Assembly (NCBI GenBank): GCA_034420475.1
Contig: DAOULH010000081.1
Coordinates: forward strand, 1-64,000
DNA length: 64,000 nucleotides
Reading direction: 5' to 3'
From: Bin87 sp034420475
GTDB taxonomy: Bacteria; Chloroflexota; Dehalococcoidia; Lucifugimonadales; UBA3495
In this document: positions 54,185 to 63,061 of the stretch, in pieces
Layout: each line of letters opens with the position of its first letter
Position numbering within the stretch: the first letter of the stretch is position 1
Translations under genes and position numbers: made by a program
The notes under the pieces: model-generated
The model's input: the letters and a program-made list of their open reading frames with translations, nothing else
What the model was told of the DNA's origin: nothing
The model's database searches: none

Positions 54185-57100
54185 TCACAGGATTTCACTG
54201 GCGTCCACGTCAAGGTCACTGGGAGGTTCCGCGCCGGTGTTGTCCCGCCACCACTGGGCGAAGGGTTCGTCGCCCATCTGCTCCTTCAGCCGCGCCAGGT
54301 GCGCTTTCACCTGCACCAGCATGGGCAATTGGTGGTCCGCTACCAGTTGATACGTGCGCGCCACCCATTCCAGGGCGTCGGGCAGATTCCCCCGCTGTTC
54401 CTCAACCATGCCCAGCTGGCCGTAGGTCCGCGCTGCCCGCAGCACGTCGCGCACGTTCTCAAAGGCGATGCGCGCCTGGTCGTACCAGTGATAGGCCTGG
54501 TCCAGATCCCCTTGCTCGTGGTGGACCACTCCCAGCTGCCGCGCTTCCACGCCCACCCCGCGCAGGTCGCCCATCTCTTCCCGGTACTCCATGGCGACCC
54601 GCAGCCACTCGTCCGCCTCTTCCGGAATGCCCCGCGCCTGGGCCAGGGTGCCCAGATGATGAAACTCAACGATCATCTGCTCGGTCATGCCCAGGCGGTC
54701 GCTCAAGCCCAGCGCCTGCTGGTACCAGGATTGCGCGTCCTCAAACAGGTACTCCGAGTGGTCCACCGTTCCCAGCGAGTGGAAGATGTAAACCGCCGTT
54801 TCCTCGTCACGGTTTTCTTCCACCAGTTCCCGCGCCCGGTGGTACCAGCTCCGCGCTTCGTCGTATTCGAACCGCAGGTGGCACGCCGACCCCAGGGCGC
54901 GAAAGTCGTTGACCATCTCCTCGTAGTCGGGCAGCCTCTGGTGGATGTCCAACGCCCGCGAGTACCATTCCTTGGCTGCGCTGTACTGGCGTTGATGGTG
55001 TCGCACCTGCCCGATGGCGAAACAGGCGTCGGCAATCGACTCCTGGTCCTCGCCCCCGTCGATGATCTCCAGTCCCCGCTCCAGCCACTCGGAGGCGGTG
55101 TCGTACTGACCCCGCCGCGTGGCAATCAGCCCGTTCTGATGATAGACGGCCGCAGTGCGCGGATCAGTTTCTCCATCGGGCTGTTCCAGCAGGTAATCCA
55201 GCAGTTGCCGGTTGAACAGATCGGCCCTTTCCAGGTCCATCCGTTCCACCGATTCCATGGCGTCCGTTCCCAGCAGATATTGCCAGAACTCGATGGCGCC
55301 GTTGCCTTCCGCTTCGCCGGCGTTATGACCGATGGTATCCAGCAATTGGCCGCGCAGCCGCCGCAGTTCCGGGAACCGTTTCTGCATTCGGTAAACCTGT
55401 GCCAACGGCTGGAACAGCACCTGCGCGTTGTCCCACTGCCGGTACTCCAGGGCCAGCCCCAGCGCCTGCGTCAGGTTGCCCTCCTCCGCCAGCACCGCCG
55501 TCACGCCGGTGTCCTGGTTCTCGTAGAGACTTTCCATAAAGTAGTCCGCGGTATCGGCGTACACCCGGACGAACTCCGTTTCCAACTGCTGGATCTCGTT
55601 GCCGGAGACTTGCCGACCCAGTTTCCGACCCAGGAACCACGGCAGCGACGGGTTGATCTGGTAAACGCTGGGCGAAATCGACTCCAGGAAGCCGGCGGCG
55701 TGAGCCGACCGCAGCATCGTGCGGCACGCGGCATACGAGCGCCCCGACGACTGCATCCCGCCCTCCGGCGAGAGCAGGCTGCGCGATGCCCCGGCGGTGA
55801 GATCGTCACCCACGATCTGACTGTACGCCCGCTCCTCCGTGATGTGCGACAGCACGTCCAGCATGATCCTGCGCTGGAACAGCGACAGGAACGGCAGATG
55901 CGTCCGGTTCCGCCGCGACATCCGCGAGTACGCGTACTCCATCGCCGCCGTCAGCGTCGCCCCGCGCCCGGCCTCGCCGCCTTCCGGCTCGCTGTCGATC
56001 AGCCTCGCCATCTCGCTGACCGCCGCCGCCGCCGGAACCTCCTTGACGGGTGGAATCGCGATCTGCATCGCCAGCGGGTGCCCGTCCAACATGCCTAGCA
56101 GCTCAAAAAAGTCGGCGTCGACGCGCGCAGCGGGCACCTCCGCCTGGTGCATGATCCGGGCGGTCAGGGCCAGCCGGTCCGCCCCGGCCAGGCCCTCCAG
56201 CGTCAGGGAAGCGTGCGGAACCGAAACCCATTCCTCGTCAGCCCTTCTGCCCAGCAGCAGCGCGCCGGTGCCCACCGGCCCGGTGGTCACTTCGCCCAAA
56301 AATGCCGCCAACTCCGGCAGTTCCCCTTCGCTCAGCAGGCCGGGCGCTCCGTCCGGGAAGCCGGCGACGTTTTCCAGGTTGTCCCAGACCAGCAGCGACG
56401 CGTTTTCTTTCAGGTACGCCGTCACCCACCGCCGCTGTTGCTCCGCCGGCATGTCAGCGAAATCCAGACCCGATACGGCGGTCCCGATTTCATGGATGAC
56501 CCGCTCCAGGCCGGCCGGCTGCGACGTCTCAAAGGCCGTGTAGAACACGCCGCCGGGATACGCGACCCGAGCCGGCTTCAGGAACCACCGGCACAGCGCC
56601 AGGGCCAGTTCCGTCTTGCCCACGCCGGTGTCGCCCGACAGCTGCACCACCGAGTGCGCTTTCAAGGCCCGTTCCAGTTGCCTCAGTTCTGCCTGCCGCC
56701 CCACCAATCCATACTGCCCGGCTACCGGAATTTGCAGGTCGTCCGTCGGCGCTTCTTCGGGGTGGATCACCGGCGGCGCCAGCGGGTCCGGCTGGACCTG
56801 CGCGATCACCGGCGGCCGGTGCGCGCGCGACTGGTACACGCACGGCAGATGCCAGTCCCAGAAGACCCGCCGGCCGTACATCGTGACCCGCTCCGGCGTG
56901 TCCATCAGCCCGCGCCGTACCGAGGACACCGCCTCCGCCACCGTGTTTCCCTGCGCGATGCGACGGTAAAACGCCCCCACCGCGCCGTCCGCGGCATCGG
57001 GATGCACCGGAGCCGGCAGGACTGCCACCTGGGCGACGCCGGCCTCGGCCACCGCCATCGCCGCTTCGGCCCAGGCGGTCAGCGGCGGAAACTCTTCCTG

Positions 57101-57940
57101 CACGCCCGCAGTGATCAGCGCCACGTTGACCCCGGCCGACGCCAACGCGCCGCCCAGTTCCGCGGCGGCCACGGCGCCGGGACTGCCGTCATCCTGCTCC
57201 AGGACGATTGCCCCGCCGTCGCCCAGGGTGGCTCCGTCAATGTGGACCACGTGATATTGGTTCGGGTTCCGCGCCAGGAGATCCTGCATCGCGGACAGCG
57301 TGGCCGGCCTCGGATTGTCCAGAGACACCTGCACGTTCAACCCCTCCAGCGCGGCCACCGTCGCGTCGGCCAGGTTGGCGCCGGCTGCAGCCGGCGCCGG
57401 AAGCAGCGACCCTGCCCTTGGGACCTCTAACGCTAAGGGACTGGTGGAAAGCATCAGCACTTTCAGCGTGTCTTCCTCTACCCCTTCCGCATCATCCGCC
57501 GGCGCTTGGCTGGCAGATTGCCGCACCACTCCCACCAATCCGTTGATGAAGTACCCCAGCGACGGGTCGTTCATCAGCTCCCACGGCAATGATATGAAGT
57601 CCGCCCGCGAGGACACCATCGCCAGCACGCCGCGTTCCTCCCGTGCCATTACCTCATCGAGCAACTCGCGGGCCTCGCTGTCCGCGCCAAACGCCGACTC
57701 GAACAGCAGTCGGCCCAGGTTGCGCATGGCGAGTTCCACCGCCTCGATTTGGGCAATTCCGCCAACCGACCCCCGTCGGAACTCCGTGTGATAGCGGTTC
57801 AACGCCCCGCGTTCCTCCTCGGAGAGGTCGATGCCGAAGGCTGCCGGCGCTGCTTCCCGCGCATAGCCTGACGCTTCAACCAGTCGCACCTGCACCTGTC
57901 CGGTGTCGAGCAGATCGTGAATTTCCAAACTAGCGGCCAT
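54185..57940 (-). CDS. CHAT-like / STAND NTPase / TPR protein
   Basis: A 1251-aa multidomain protein. Residues about 95-360 resemble a CHAT (caspase-HetF) domain (MVSSRADFISLPWELMNDP, VVHIDGATLGDGG, AFYRRIAQGNTVAEAV). The catalytic HG and AC dyad motifs appear as GA and AG, so it is probably not a protease. Next is an NB-ARC/STAND NTPase, with P-loop GDTGVGKTELAL near residue 437 and Walker-B-like SLLVWDNLEN near 516. From about 850 to 1240 come repeated TPR units with QxALxIHxRL-type helices. The architecture resembles NLR-like immune or signalling ATPases. The ATG at 57940 (weak GGAG site) is used; a TTG 30 bases earlier is possible. Confidence 0.88.
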   Translation of the reverse strand: MAASLEIHDLLDTGQVQVRLVEASGYAREAAPAAFGIDLSEEERGALNRYHTEFRRGSVGGIAQIEAVELAMRNLGRLLFESAFGADSEARELLDEVMAREERGVLAMVSSRADFISLPWELMNDPSLGYFINGLVGVVRQSASQAPADDAEGVEEDTLKVLMLSTSPLALEVPRAGSLLPAPAAAGANLADATVAALEGLNVQVSLDNPRPATLSAMQDLLARNPNQYHVVHIDGATLGDGGAIVLEQDDGSPGAVAAAELGGALASAGVNVALITAGVQEEFPPLTAWAEAAMAVAEAGVAQVAVLPAPVHPDAADGAVGAFYRRIAQGNTVAEAVSSVRRGLMDTPERVTMYGRRVFWDWHLPCVYQSRAHRPPVIAQVQPDPLAPPVIHPEEAPTDDLQIPVAGQYGLVGRQAELRQLERALKAHSVVQLSGDTGVGKTELALALCRWFLKPARVAYPGGVFYTAFETSQPAGLERVIHEIGTAVSGLDFADMPAEQQRRWVTAYLKENASLLVWDNLENVAGFPDGAPGLLSEGELPELAAFLGEVTTGPVGTGALLLGRRADEEWVSVPHASLTLEGLAGADRLALTARIMHQAEVPAARVDADFFELLGMLDGHPLAMQIAIPPVKEVPAAAAVSEMARLIDSEPEGGEAGRGATLTAAMEYAYSRMSRRNRTHLPFLSLFQRRIMLDVLSHITEERAYSQIVGDDLTAGASRSLLSPEGGMQSSGRSYAACRTMLRSAHAAGFLESISPSVYQINPSLPWFLGRKLGRQVSGNEIQQLETEFVRVYADTADYFMESLYENQDTGVTAVLAEEGNLTQALGLALEYRQWDNAQVLFQPLAQVYRMQKRFPELRRLRGQLLDTIGHNAGEAEGNGAIEFWQYLLGTDAMESVERMDLERADLFNRQLLDYLLEQPDGETDPRTAAVYHQNGLIATRRGQYDTASEWLERGLEIIDGGEDQESIADACFAIGQVRHHQRQYSAAKEWYSRALDIHQRLPDYEEMVNDFRALGSACHLRFEYDEARSWYHRARELVEENRDEETAVYIFHSLGTVDHSEYLFEDAQSWYQQALGLSDRLGMTEQMIVEFHHLGTLAQARGIPEEADEWLRVAMEYREEMGDLRGVGVEARQLGVVHHEQGDLDQAYHWYDQARIAFENVRDVLRAARTYGQLGMVEEQRGNLPDALEWVARTYQLVADHQLPMLVQVKAHLARLKEQMGDEPFAQWWRDNTGAEPPSDLDVDASEIL

Positions 57941-58244
57941 TTTGGAGAATTGCTCCTGTAAGTTTTGCAACGGTTAATTGTTTGTTTCGAGTGGGCTGGA
58001 CGCGCCGGTCAAGGGCCGGGTTGCCCTGTTGGGAGACTTCGAGATACGTGCGATATGACATAATGTTTCAGGTGGTAGTTCGTGTTCAGCAACATCCCCC
58101 GTCTCGCAATGACACGGACTGCATTTCGGCAGACTTTTGGCAGCCATTCAATGCTGTCCCCGTCCGCGCCCGGCGAGAATAGTTGCGTCAGGGTACTAAT
58201 GTTGTTGACCAGATGCAGACACGTCATGGTCCGGTTCGGCCATG

Positions 58245-58273
58245 TTGCCACACCGTGCGAACTCACTTATAAT
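58245..58273 (+). promoter_or_regulatory. Promoter of the CitE-like operon
   Basis: TTGCCA (58245-58250), 17-base spacer, perfect TATAAT (58268-58273). It lies in the 433-base divergent gap 57941-58373, which holds no gene; an 85-residue minus-strand frame at 58009-58266 is not gene-like. A palindrome lies between this promoter and the first gene. Confidence 0.65.
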
Positions 58274-58314
58274 TCGCCATACTTTCGGGTGAACCTTTCG
58301 ACCTCTATCGAATC

Positions 58315-58341
58315 GGCGGCATTATACAACATAATGCTGCC
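58315..58341. repeat. Palindrome in the CitE operon leader, candidate operator
   Basis: GGCGGCATTAT, the spacer ACAAC, then ATAATGCTGCC: 10 of 11 positions of the arms pair. It is about 40 bases downstream of the predicted transcription start. It could be a regulator binding site or a leader hairpin. Confidence 0.6.
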
Positions 58342-58373
58342 ATTTATTCCCCAATTGCGCACGGATAACCACC

Positions 58374-59315
58374 ATGACAGCTCCCTCCCCGGTTCGGCGT
58401 TCCTGGTTGCTGACCCCGATTTCGCATCCGGATCGCGTGTCCAACGCTCCCTCAGCCGGCGCCGATGTGATCGTCCTGGACCTGGCGGAATTCGTGGCCG
58501 AACCGGATAAGCCGGCGGCCCGGGAGTTCCTGCGCGATTGCCTGGTTCCCGCCAAGTCCACCGGCGCGGAGGTGTTCGTTCAAATCGACCCCGAGCTGAT
58601 GCTCGCCGACCTTACCGCCGCCGTATGGCCCGGTCTCGACGGCATCGTTGTCACTCGCGCCGAAACTCCGGAGCAGGTCGTCGCCATCGACGCCATTATC
58701 TCCCAACTGGAAAGCCGCCGCGGTATGTCGCCGGGCAGCGTCGAAATGGTCCTCTCCTTGGAAACCGCCCTGGGCAACCACAACGGTTTCGAGGTCGCCA
58801 CTGCCAGCTCGCGTACCTGGGGACTCTCCCTCGGCCGCGCCGACCTGGTGATGGACCTGCGGCCCGAACCCTCGGGCGAAACCCATCTCATGCAGTACCT
58901 CACGCAGCGTCTGGTGACCTTGGCATCCGCTGCGGGAACCGTTCCCCTGGGCGCGTGGTGGCGCTTCCCCGACCGCGGCCTGCTGGCCACCCCCGAAAAC
59001 ACCCTCGCCGCCGCCCAGCGCGGTCGCGCCATCGGCTTCCGGGGCTCCTTCTGCATCCGAGACAACCAGGTCCGTCCCTTGAATGCCGGCTTCACCCCGT
59101 CCGAGTCCGAGGTAGCGGCAGCCCATGCCCTGTGCGAGGTGTATGCCGCCGCCATTGCGTCGGGCACGTCCACCACGGTATCCGTGGACGAGCGCGTTCT
59201 GACGCCGGACATCGTCGCCCAGGCCGCCAACACCATCGCCCTTGCCGACGCTTGCTCGACCCGGGACCGTTTCAAGGCCGCCGCCGTCGAAGGCATTCCC
59301 ATTCCGGTTCCTTAG
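58374..59315 (+). CDS. HpcH/HpaI aldolase / citrate lyase beta-like protein, diverged
   Basis: A 313-aa TIM-barrel protein of the CitE family, the most divergent of three tandem paralogues. The usual DLEDSV is LDLAEFV and the conserved Arg-x-Asn strand is QID, so catalysis may differ or be lost. The metal-binding glutamate is kept (SLETALGNHNGFEVAT). It may bind acyl-CoA-type substrates as a non-lyase. First gene of the operon. Confidence 0.85.
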   Translation: MTAPSPVRRSWLLTPISHPDRVSNAPSAGADVIVLDLAEFVAEPDKPAAREFLRDCLVPAKSTGAEVFVQIDPELMLADLTAAVWPGLDGIVVTRAETPEQVVAIDAIISQLESRRGMSPGSVEMVLSLETALGNHNGFEVATASSRTWGLSLGRADLVMDLRPEPSGETHLMQYLTQRLVTLASAAGTVPLGAWWRFPDRGLLATPENTLAAAQRGRAIGFRGSFCIRDNQVRPLNAGFTPSESEVAAAHALCEVYAAAIASGTSTTVSVDERVLTPDIVAQAANTIALADACSTRDRFKAAAVEGIPIPVP

Positions 59316-59324
59316 GAGTTGCCC

Positions 59325-60347
59325 ATGGCCAGCACAACGCGGCGACTGAAGCGCTCCGGCCTGACGATGCCCATCGTCACCCCGCGCTTCATCAACAATG
59401 CCTGGCATCGCGGCTGCGACTACATCAACATGGATCTGGAGGACTCGGTCCCTCCTCATCTCAAGGACGTCGCCCGCAACCTGGTCCGCGAGTCCATTCC
59501 CGTCGTCAACAAGGGCGGCGCCGACGCGGTATGCCGCATCAACCACGACCTGATGGAAGCGGACCTCAACGCCGTCGTCTGGCCCGGCCTCATGATGGTC
59601 AACTATCCCAAGGCAGAGTACGGCCACGAAATCGAGCGCATGGACGCGATCATCACGCGCCTGGAGGCCGAACGGGGCATCAGGCCCGGCGCCGTCGAAA
59701 TCGGCGCCAACATCGAGACCGCGGTCGGCGTCGCCAACGCCTATGAGATCGTCACCGCCAGCCCCCGCGTTCGCGACTTCGGCGGCGCGTCCGGATACGA
59801 CATGTCCCGCGACCTTGGCGTCGAGATGTTCGTCGACTTCGACCAGTTCGTGTACGGCAAGGGCGAGGTTGAACTCGCGGCCCGCGCCGCCGGCCGCGAA
59901 CCCCGCGCGGCTCCCTTCACCCCTAACATAACCGGCAGCGTCAGCGACCCCGACCGCGCTTTCGCCGAAGCCGACGCCGCCCGCAAGTGCGGGTTCCGCA
60001 TCGGAGGCGGTTTGCACCCCGCCGTCGTGGAGCCTCAGATCCGCGGCTTTGCCCCTTCTGACGACGAGGTTTCGGACGCCCGGTGGGTGCTCCAGGAATA
60101 CCGCAAGCTCACCCGCACCGGGGATACCTGGGTTCAGATCGACGTGTCCCAGGTGGATCGGGAGGCCTCTCCCCGACCTATGGCTGCCGACTCCTATCTG
60201 GGCCGTCACCGCGTCATCGATGGCTACGAAGCCGCGCGAGCGGAAGAACTGCTGCAATGGCAAAGCCTGTGCCAGGAGCGCGACCGGGAGAAAGCCGAAG
60301 CCATGGATCGCGTGCGCGCCGCCGAGGCCGCGGAATCCCCAAGCTGA
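59325..60347 (+). CDS. HpcH/HpaI aldolase / citrate lyase beta-like protein
   Basis: A 340-aa CitE-family TIM barrel with canonical motifs: YINMDLEDSVPPHLKD, CRINHDLMEADL, EIGANIETAVGVANAYEIV, and GGASGYDMSRDLG for the metal Asp. Members cleave malyl-, citramalyl- or similar CoA esters to an oxo acid and acyl-CoA. The ATG at 59325 has TAGGAG upstream. Confidence 0.9.
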   Translation: MASTTRRLKRSGLTMPIVTPRFINNAWHRGCDYINMDLEDSVPPHLKDVARNLVRESIPVVNKGGADAVCRINHDLMEADLNAVVWPGLMMVNYPKAEYGHEIERMDAIITRLEAERGIRPGAVEIGANIETAVGVANAYEIVTASPRVRDFGGASGYDMSRDLGVEMFVDFDQFVYGKGEVELAARAAGREPRAAPFTPNITGSVSDPDRAFAEADAARKCGFRIGGGLHPAVVEPQIRGFAPSDDEVSDARWVLQEYRKLTRTGDTWVQIDVSQVDREASPRPMAADSYLGRHRVIDGYEAARAEELLQWQSLCQERDREKAEAMDRVRAAEAAESPS

Positions 60348-60363
60348 TCGGGAGCTTTCCCAA

Positions 60364-61317
60364 ATGTCCATCCTTGTACGACGCTCCAACCTGATCGTTC
60401 CCGCCGTCCAATCGCGGATGATCTCCCGCAGTTGGATGCACAACGCCGACGCCGTCACCATCGATCTGCAGGACGGCGCTCCCACCGCGGAACTCGCTCA
60501 GGTTCGCAAAACCCTCCGCCAATCGGTGGCTCTCGCCGGCAAAGGCGGCGCCCAGGTCTTCGTTCGCGTCAACGCCGACTTCATCTACGCTGACAGTGAC
60601 GCGGCCGTCGGCCCCGACTTGGCCGGGATAGTGCTCCCGGGCGTTGAATCGGCCGACCAGGTGGCGGAGGCCGATTCAATTTTGGCCGACCTGGAAAAGA
60701 TCCACGGCGCGGTCCCCCGCTCCCTCGAAATCACGCCCTCCATCGAGACGGCGGCCGGCGTCTGGCACATCCGCGAGATCATCACCGCGTCGCCTCGAGT
60801 GAAACAGGTGGGCATCGATGAGGCCGCCCTGGCTGCCTCCCTCGGGATCACCCAATCCTCAGAGCATGACGCCTTCGTGTTCGCCCGCGGCCGCCTGTGC
60901 ATCGAGGCCACCGCCGCCGGCGTCCAGCCCATCGCCGTCGCCGATCCTATGGGCGTACAAACCGGGCATCTTTCCCACGAGGAGATGGTCAACATCGCCA
61001 CCGATTCCCGGAACCTGGGCTTCAAGGGCATGGTCTGTGGTCACCCCACTTGGATCGCCCCCGTCAACTCGGCCTACACCCCTGCGGAATCGCTCGTCGA
61101 ATACTACACGCAGGTCCGAGAGGTTTTCGCCCAGGCCCTTGCCGCCGGCACCGCCGCCGCTCCCTTCGCCGGGCGCATGATCGACGTGCCCGTGGACGAG
61201 TGGGCCAAGGACGTGCTCGCCATGAGCGCCGCCTGCGCCGCTCGCGACGCCGAAAAGCAGGCTGCCCTGGCCGCCGCCGAAATTTATTTCGACCCCTCGG
61301 TGCCGGTGATTGACTAG
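60364..61317 (+). CDS. HpcH/HpaI aldolase / citrate lyase beta-like protein
   Basis: A 317-aa third paralogue: VTIDLQDGAPTAELAQVR, VFVRVNADFI, EITPSIETAAGVWHIREII. The metal-Asp region (VGIDEAALAASLGI) is less canonical. It closes the operon. The three tandem CitE-like genes suggest a pathway with several related acyl-CoA cleavage steps or a hetero-oligomer; neither is shown by sequence. Confidence 0.9.
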   Translation: MSILVRRSNLIVPAVQSRMISRSWMHNADAVTIDLQDGAPTAELAQVRKTLRQSVALAGKGGAQVFVRVNADFIYADSDAAVGPDLAGIVLPGVESADQVAEADSILADLEKIHGAVPRSLEITPSIETAAGVWHIREIITASPRVKQVGIDEAALAASLGITQSSEHDAFVFARGRLCIEATAAGVQPIAVADPMGVQTGHLSHEEMVNIATDSRNLGFKGMVCGHPTWIAPVNSAYTPAESLVEYYTQVREVFAQALAAGTAAAPFAGRMIDVPVDEWAKDVLAMSAACAARDAEKQAALAAAEIYFDPSVPVID

Positions 61318-61412
61318 CCTTCCCGCCTTGTACGCTCCGTTTGCGCCGGACGGTCTAGCGATAGCCCGTCAATCCTTGTCCCGCTCTCTCGCGTACCCAG
61401 TTTCTCTGGAAC

Positions 61413-61519
61413 TGTCATTGTGAGCGAAGCGCGGCAATCTCGTCAGGGCAACGGGTCTCAGGGCAACGGACACCGCCGCGTGAACGGGTCGCCACATCGC
61501 TGCGCTTCTCTCAATGACA
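61413..61519. repeat. Family A inverted-repeat element, complete
   Basis: Left arm TGTCATTGTGAGCGAAGCGC with GGCAATCTCG, right arm TGCGCTTCTCTCAATGACA, centre with a tandem CAGGGCAACGG. It occupies much of the 330-base gap 61318-61647, which holds no gene. Confidence 0.75.
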
Positions 61520-61647
61520 AACTGCGTACGCGCGAGGCGTTCCGCTCACCCCGCGTTGCGTCGGGTATGCTATAGGAGCTATTCGCCGGGTCGGGTGCAA
61601 ATTCCTCGAAAGGGCTCGGCATCCGCAGCATCCTTCAGGAGATCACC

Positions 61648-62064
61648 ATGATCTACATCGACGACGAACTTCGCCGCCGTATCGACAACGCATTGGCCGA
61701 CCGCTGTCCCATGTTCATTGCCACCGTGTCCCCGGACGGCGAGCCGCAGATCAGTATGCGCGGCAGCGTCCTCGTGTTCGACCGGGAGACCCTGGCCTTC
61801 TGGGAACGCGGCTGGCGCAACTCCGCCGCCAATATCCAGAACGGTTCCAGGGTCGTGCTCTTCTATCGCCACCCCACTGAGCGGGTCAACTTGCGCTTCT
61901 ACGGCACCGCGACCATGTACCGCGAAGGCGCAATCAGGGACAACGTCATGTCCCGCACCGTCCAGGGCGAGCTCGACCGCGACCCCGACCACACCGGCGC
62001 CGCCGTCCTGGTCCGCCTCTACCGCATCAACCAGCTATCCGGAGAAGTCCTACAAGAACGATGA
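61648..62064 (+). CDS. Pyridoxamine 5'-phosphate oxidase-fold protein
   Basis: A 138-aa split-barrel flavin/heme/F420-binding protein (MFIATVSPDGEPQISMRGSV, RVVLFYRHPTERVNLRFYG). The fold is common in F420- and FMN-dependent reductases and heme-degrading proteins. Ends overlapping the next membrane-protein gene by ATGA. Confidence 0.88.
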   Translation: MIYIDDELRRRIDNALADRCPMFIATVSPDGEPQISMRGSVLVFDRETLAFWERGWRNSAANIQNGSRVVLFYRHPTERVNLRFYGTATMYREGAIRDNVMSRTVQGELDRDPDHTGAAVLVRLYRINQLSGEVLQER

Positions 62065-62321
62065 GCCGCAGAATGTCGATTTCCATTACGCACCTCACCG
62101 CCAAGGCTCTGCGCATCGAAGCGGGCAAGCCCTGGCACTCCAACCTCCTGCTCAATTCAATAGCCGCCGGCGTGATCGTCGGCGGCTCCGCCGCACTCGC
62201 GGTCGCGATCATGTCACTCATACCCGGATGGGGTGCGGTTTCCCTGGCGACCACGCCGACCTTCGGCATCGCCTCTTTCCTGTGCGCCACGGTGATAGCC
62301 GTAAAGTCCTGGTCCCGTTGA
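62061..62321 (+). CDS. Small two-helix membrane protein
   Basis: An 86-aa protein with a basic start, then two hydrophobic helices rich in Gly/Ala (SIAAGVIVGGSAALAVAIMS; PTFGIASFLCATVIAV). Translationally coupled to the PPOX gene. Family not recognised; it resembles the 60-aa protein at 62500. Confidence 0.6.
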   Translation: MSRRMSISITHLTAKALRIEAGKPWHSNLLLNSIAAGVIVGGSAALAVAIMSLIPGWGAVSLATTPTFGIASFLCATVIAVKSWSR

Positions 62322-62370
62322 TGGCTTCGCTGCCCTGCCCGTTTCGGCATCAGTTGGTTCTGTATGCGTC

Positions 62371-62433
62371 GTCGTTCTGGCCCGCCTCTACCCCATCAAC
62401 CGTCTCTCTGGCGAAGCTCTCCAGGAGCGATGA
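62371..62433 (+). pseudogene. 3' remnant of a second PPOX-fold gene
   Basis: Twenty codons and the stop closely match the end of the PPOX gene at 61648: LARLYPINRLSGEALQER compared with LVRLYRINQLSGEVLQER, both ending QER then TGA. Everything before it is absent. Shows that a duplicate of the upstream gene has decayed. Confidence 0.75.
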
Positions 62434-62499
62434 AACCACTCGATCTCACTGATATACTGACACCAGCCTCGTCGAATACTTACGAATAGGAACGGAATC

Positions 62500-62682
62500 A
62501 TGCCGTTGCTCAGTGGAATATTCGGTGGTTCACTGTGCGGGCTTGCGGTGGCCACAATCTTCGGTTTACTTTCTCTGGCGCCTTTCATGGGGTGGGCCGA
62601 ATACGCGATTCTGCCGGCCTTCTTTCTGACTGCTATACCGTGTGGCGTGCTCATCGGATTGAAGACCTCGCCACCCCAATGA
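62500..62682 (+). CDS. Small membrane protein
   Basis: A 60-aa protein of two hydrophobic helices (GIFGGSLCGLAVATIFGLL, AILPAFFLTAIPCGVLIGL), start ATG with AATAGGAA upstream. Its layout resembles the 86-aa protein at 62061; with the remnant at 62371 it looks like half of a duplicated PPOX/membrane pair. Overlaps the next gene by ATGA. Confidence 0.6.
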   Translation: MPLLSGIFGGSLCGLAVATIFGLLSLAPFMGWAEYAILPAFFLTAIPCGVLIGLKTSPPQ

Positions 62683-62966
62683 CCTCAGACGTGCTCGGAT
62701 TATTCAGCGCGTTGGCTCGGGCCATTTCGGTCTGGGTCATAATCGGATTGGTTGCTTGGGCCTTCCTGCTAACCCCTTACGGTGCTTCAGCCTATCAGTG
62801 CAAAGCCCCAGCGGCAGAAACCACGTGGTTCACCTGCCTGAAATCCGTCGCCCGCGACTTGCGCCGCGACTCCAACCTCGCCACCTACGCCACGGCAACC
62901 GTCGCCGCCGCCATTGCCCTCCAGCTCAGCAACCGCAGCCGCGAGTCTGAACCACCCGGCGAATGA
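62679..62966 (+). CDS. Small membrane protein
   Basis: A 95-aa protein starting ATG at 62679, overlapping the preceding stop by ATGA. One hydrophobic helix near the start (ISVWVIIGLVAWAFLL), then CKAPAAETTWFTCLKSVARD, and a second weaker helix (YATATVAAAIALQL). The longer frame from 62535 overlaps the previous gene and is rejected. Family unknown. Confidence 0.6.
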   Translation: MTSDVLGLFSALARAISVWVIIGLVAWAFLLTPYGASAYQCKAPAAETTWFTCLKSVARDLRRDSNLATYATATVAAAIALQLSNRSRESEPPGE

Positions 62967-63002
62967 GGGTAGGCTGGGTCTTTCGGCATTCAAAACCCTT
63001 CC

Positions 63003-63032
63003 TCGTCACCCCCGCGAAAGCAGGAATCCAGC
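63003..63032. repeat. Widespread intergenic repeat fragment
   Basis: TCACCCCCGCGAAAGC and AGGAATCCAG, a sequence type found between genes in many bacterial genomes (typically TCATTCCCGCGAAAGCGGG). Only one copy here, 29 bases before the last gene. Confidence 0.4.
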
Positions 63033-63061
63033 CCCCACAATCGCTAGTTAGGAGGCAAAAT

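Noticed and set aside
53783..56098. 771-residue plus-strand reading frame over the hydrolase and CHAT genes
   Set aside because: Antisense artefact with biased composition and no domain.
58009..58266. 85-residue minus-strand reading frame in the gap before the CitE-like operon
   Set aside because: No ribosome site, no recognisable family, and it overlaps the predicted promoter; the composition is not gene-like.
58452..60485. 677-residue minus-strand reading frame over the CitE-like genes
   Set aside because: Antisense to three clear paralogous enzymes with matching codon use.
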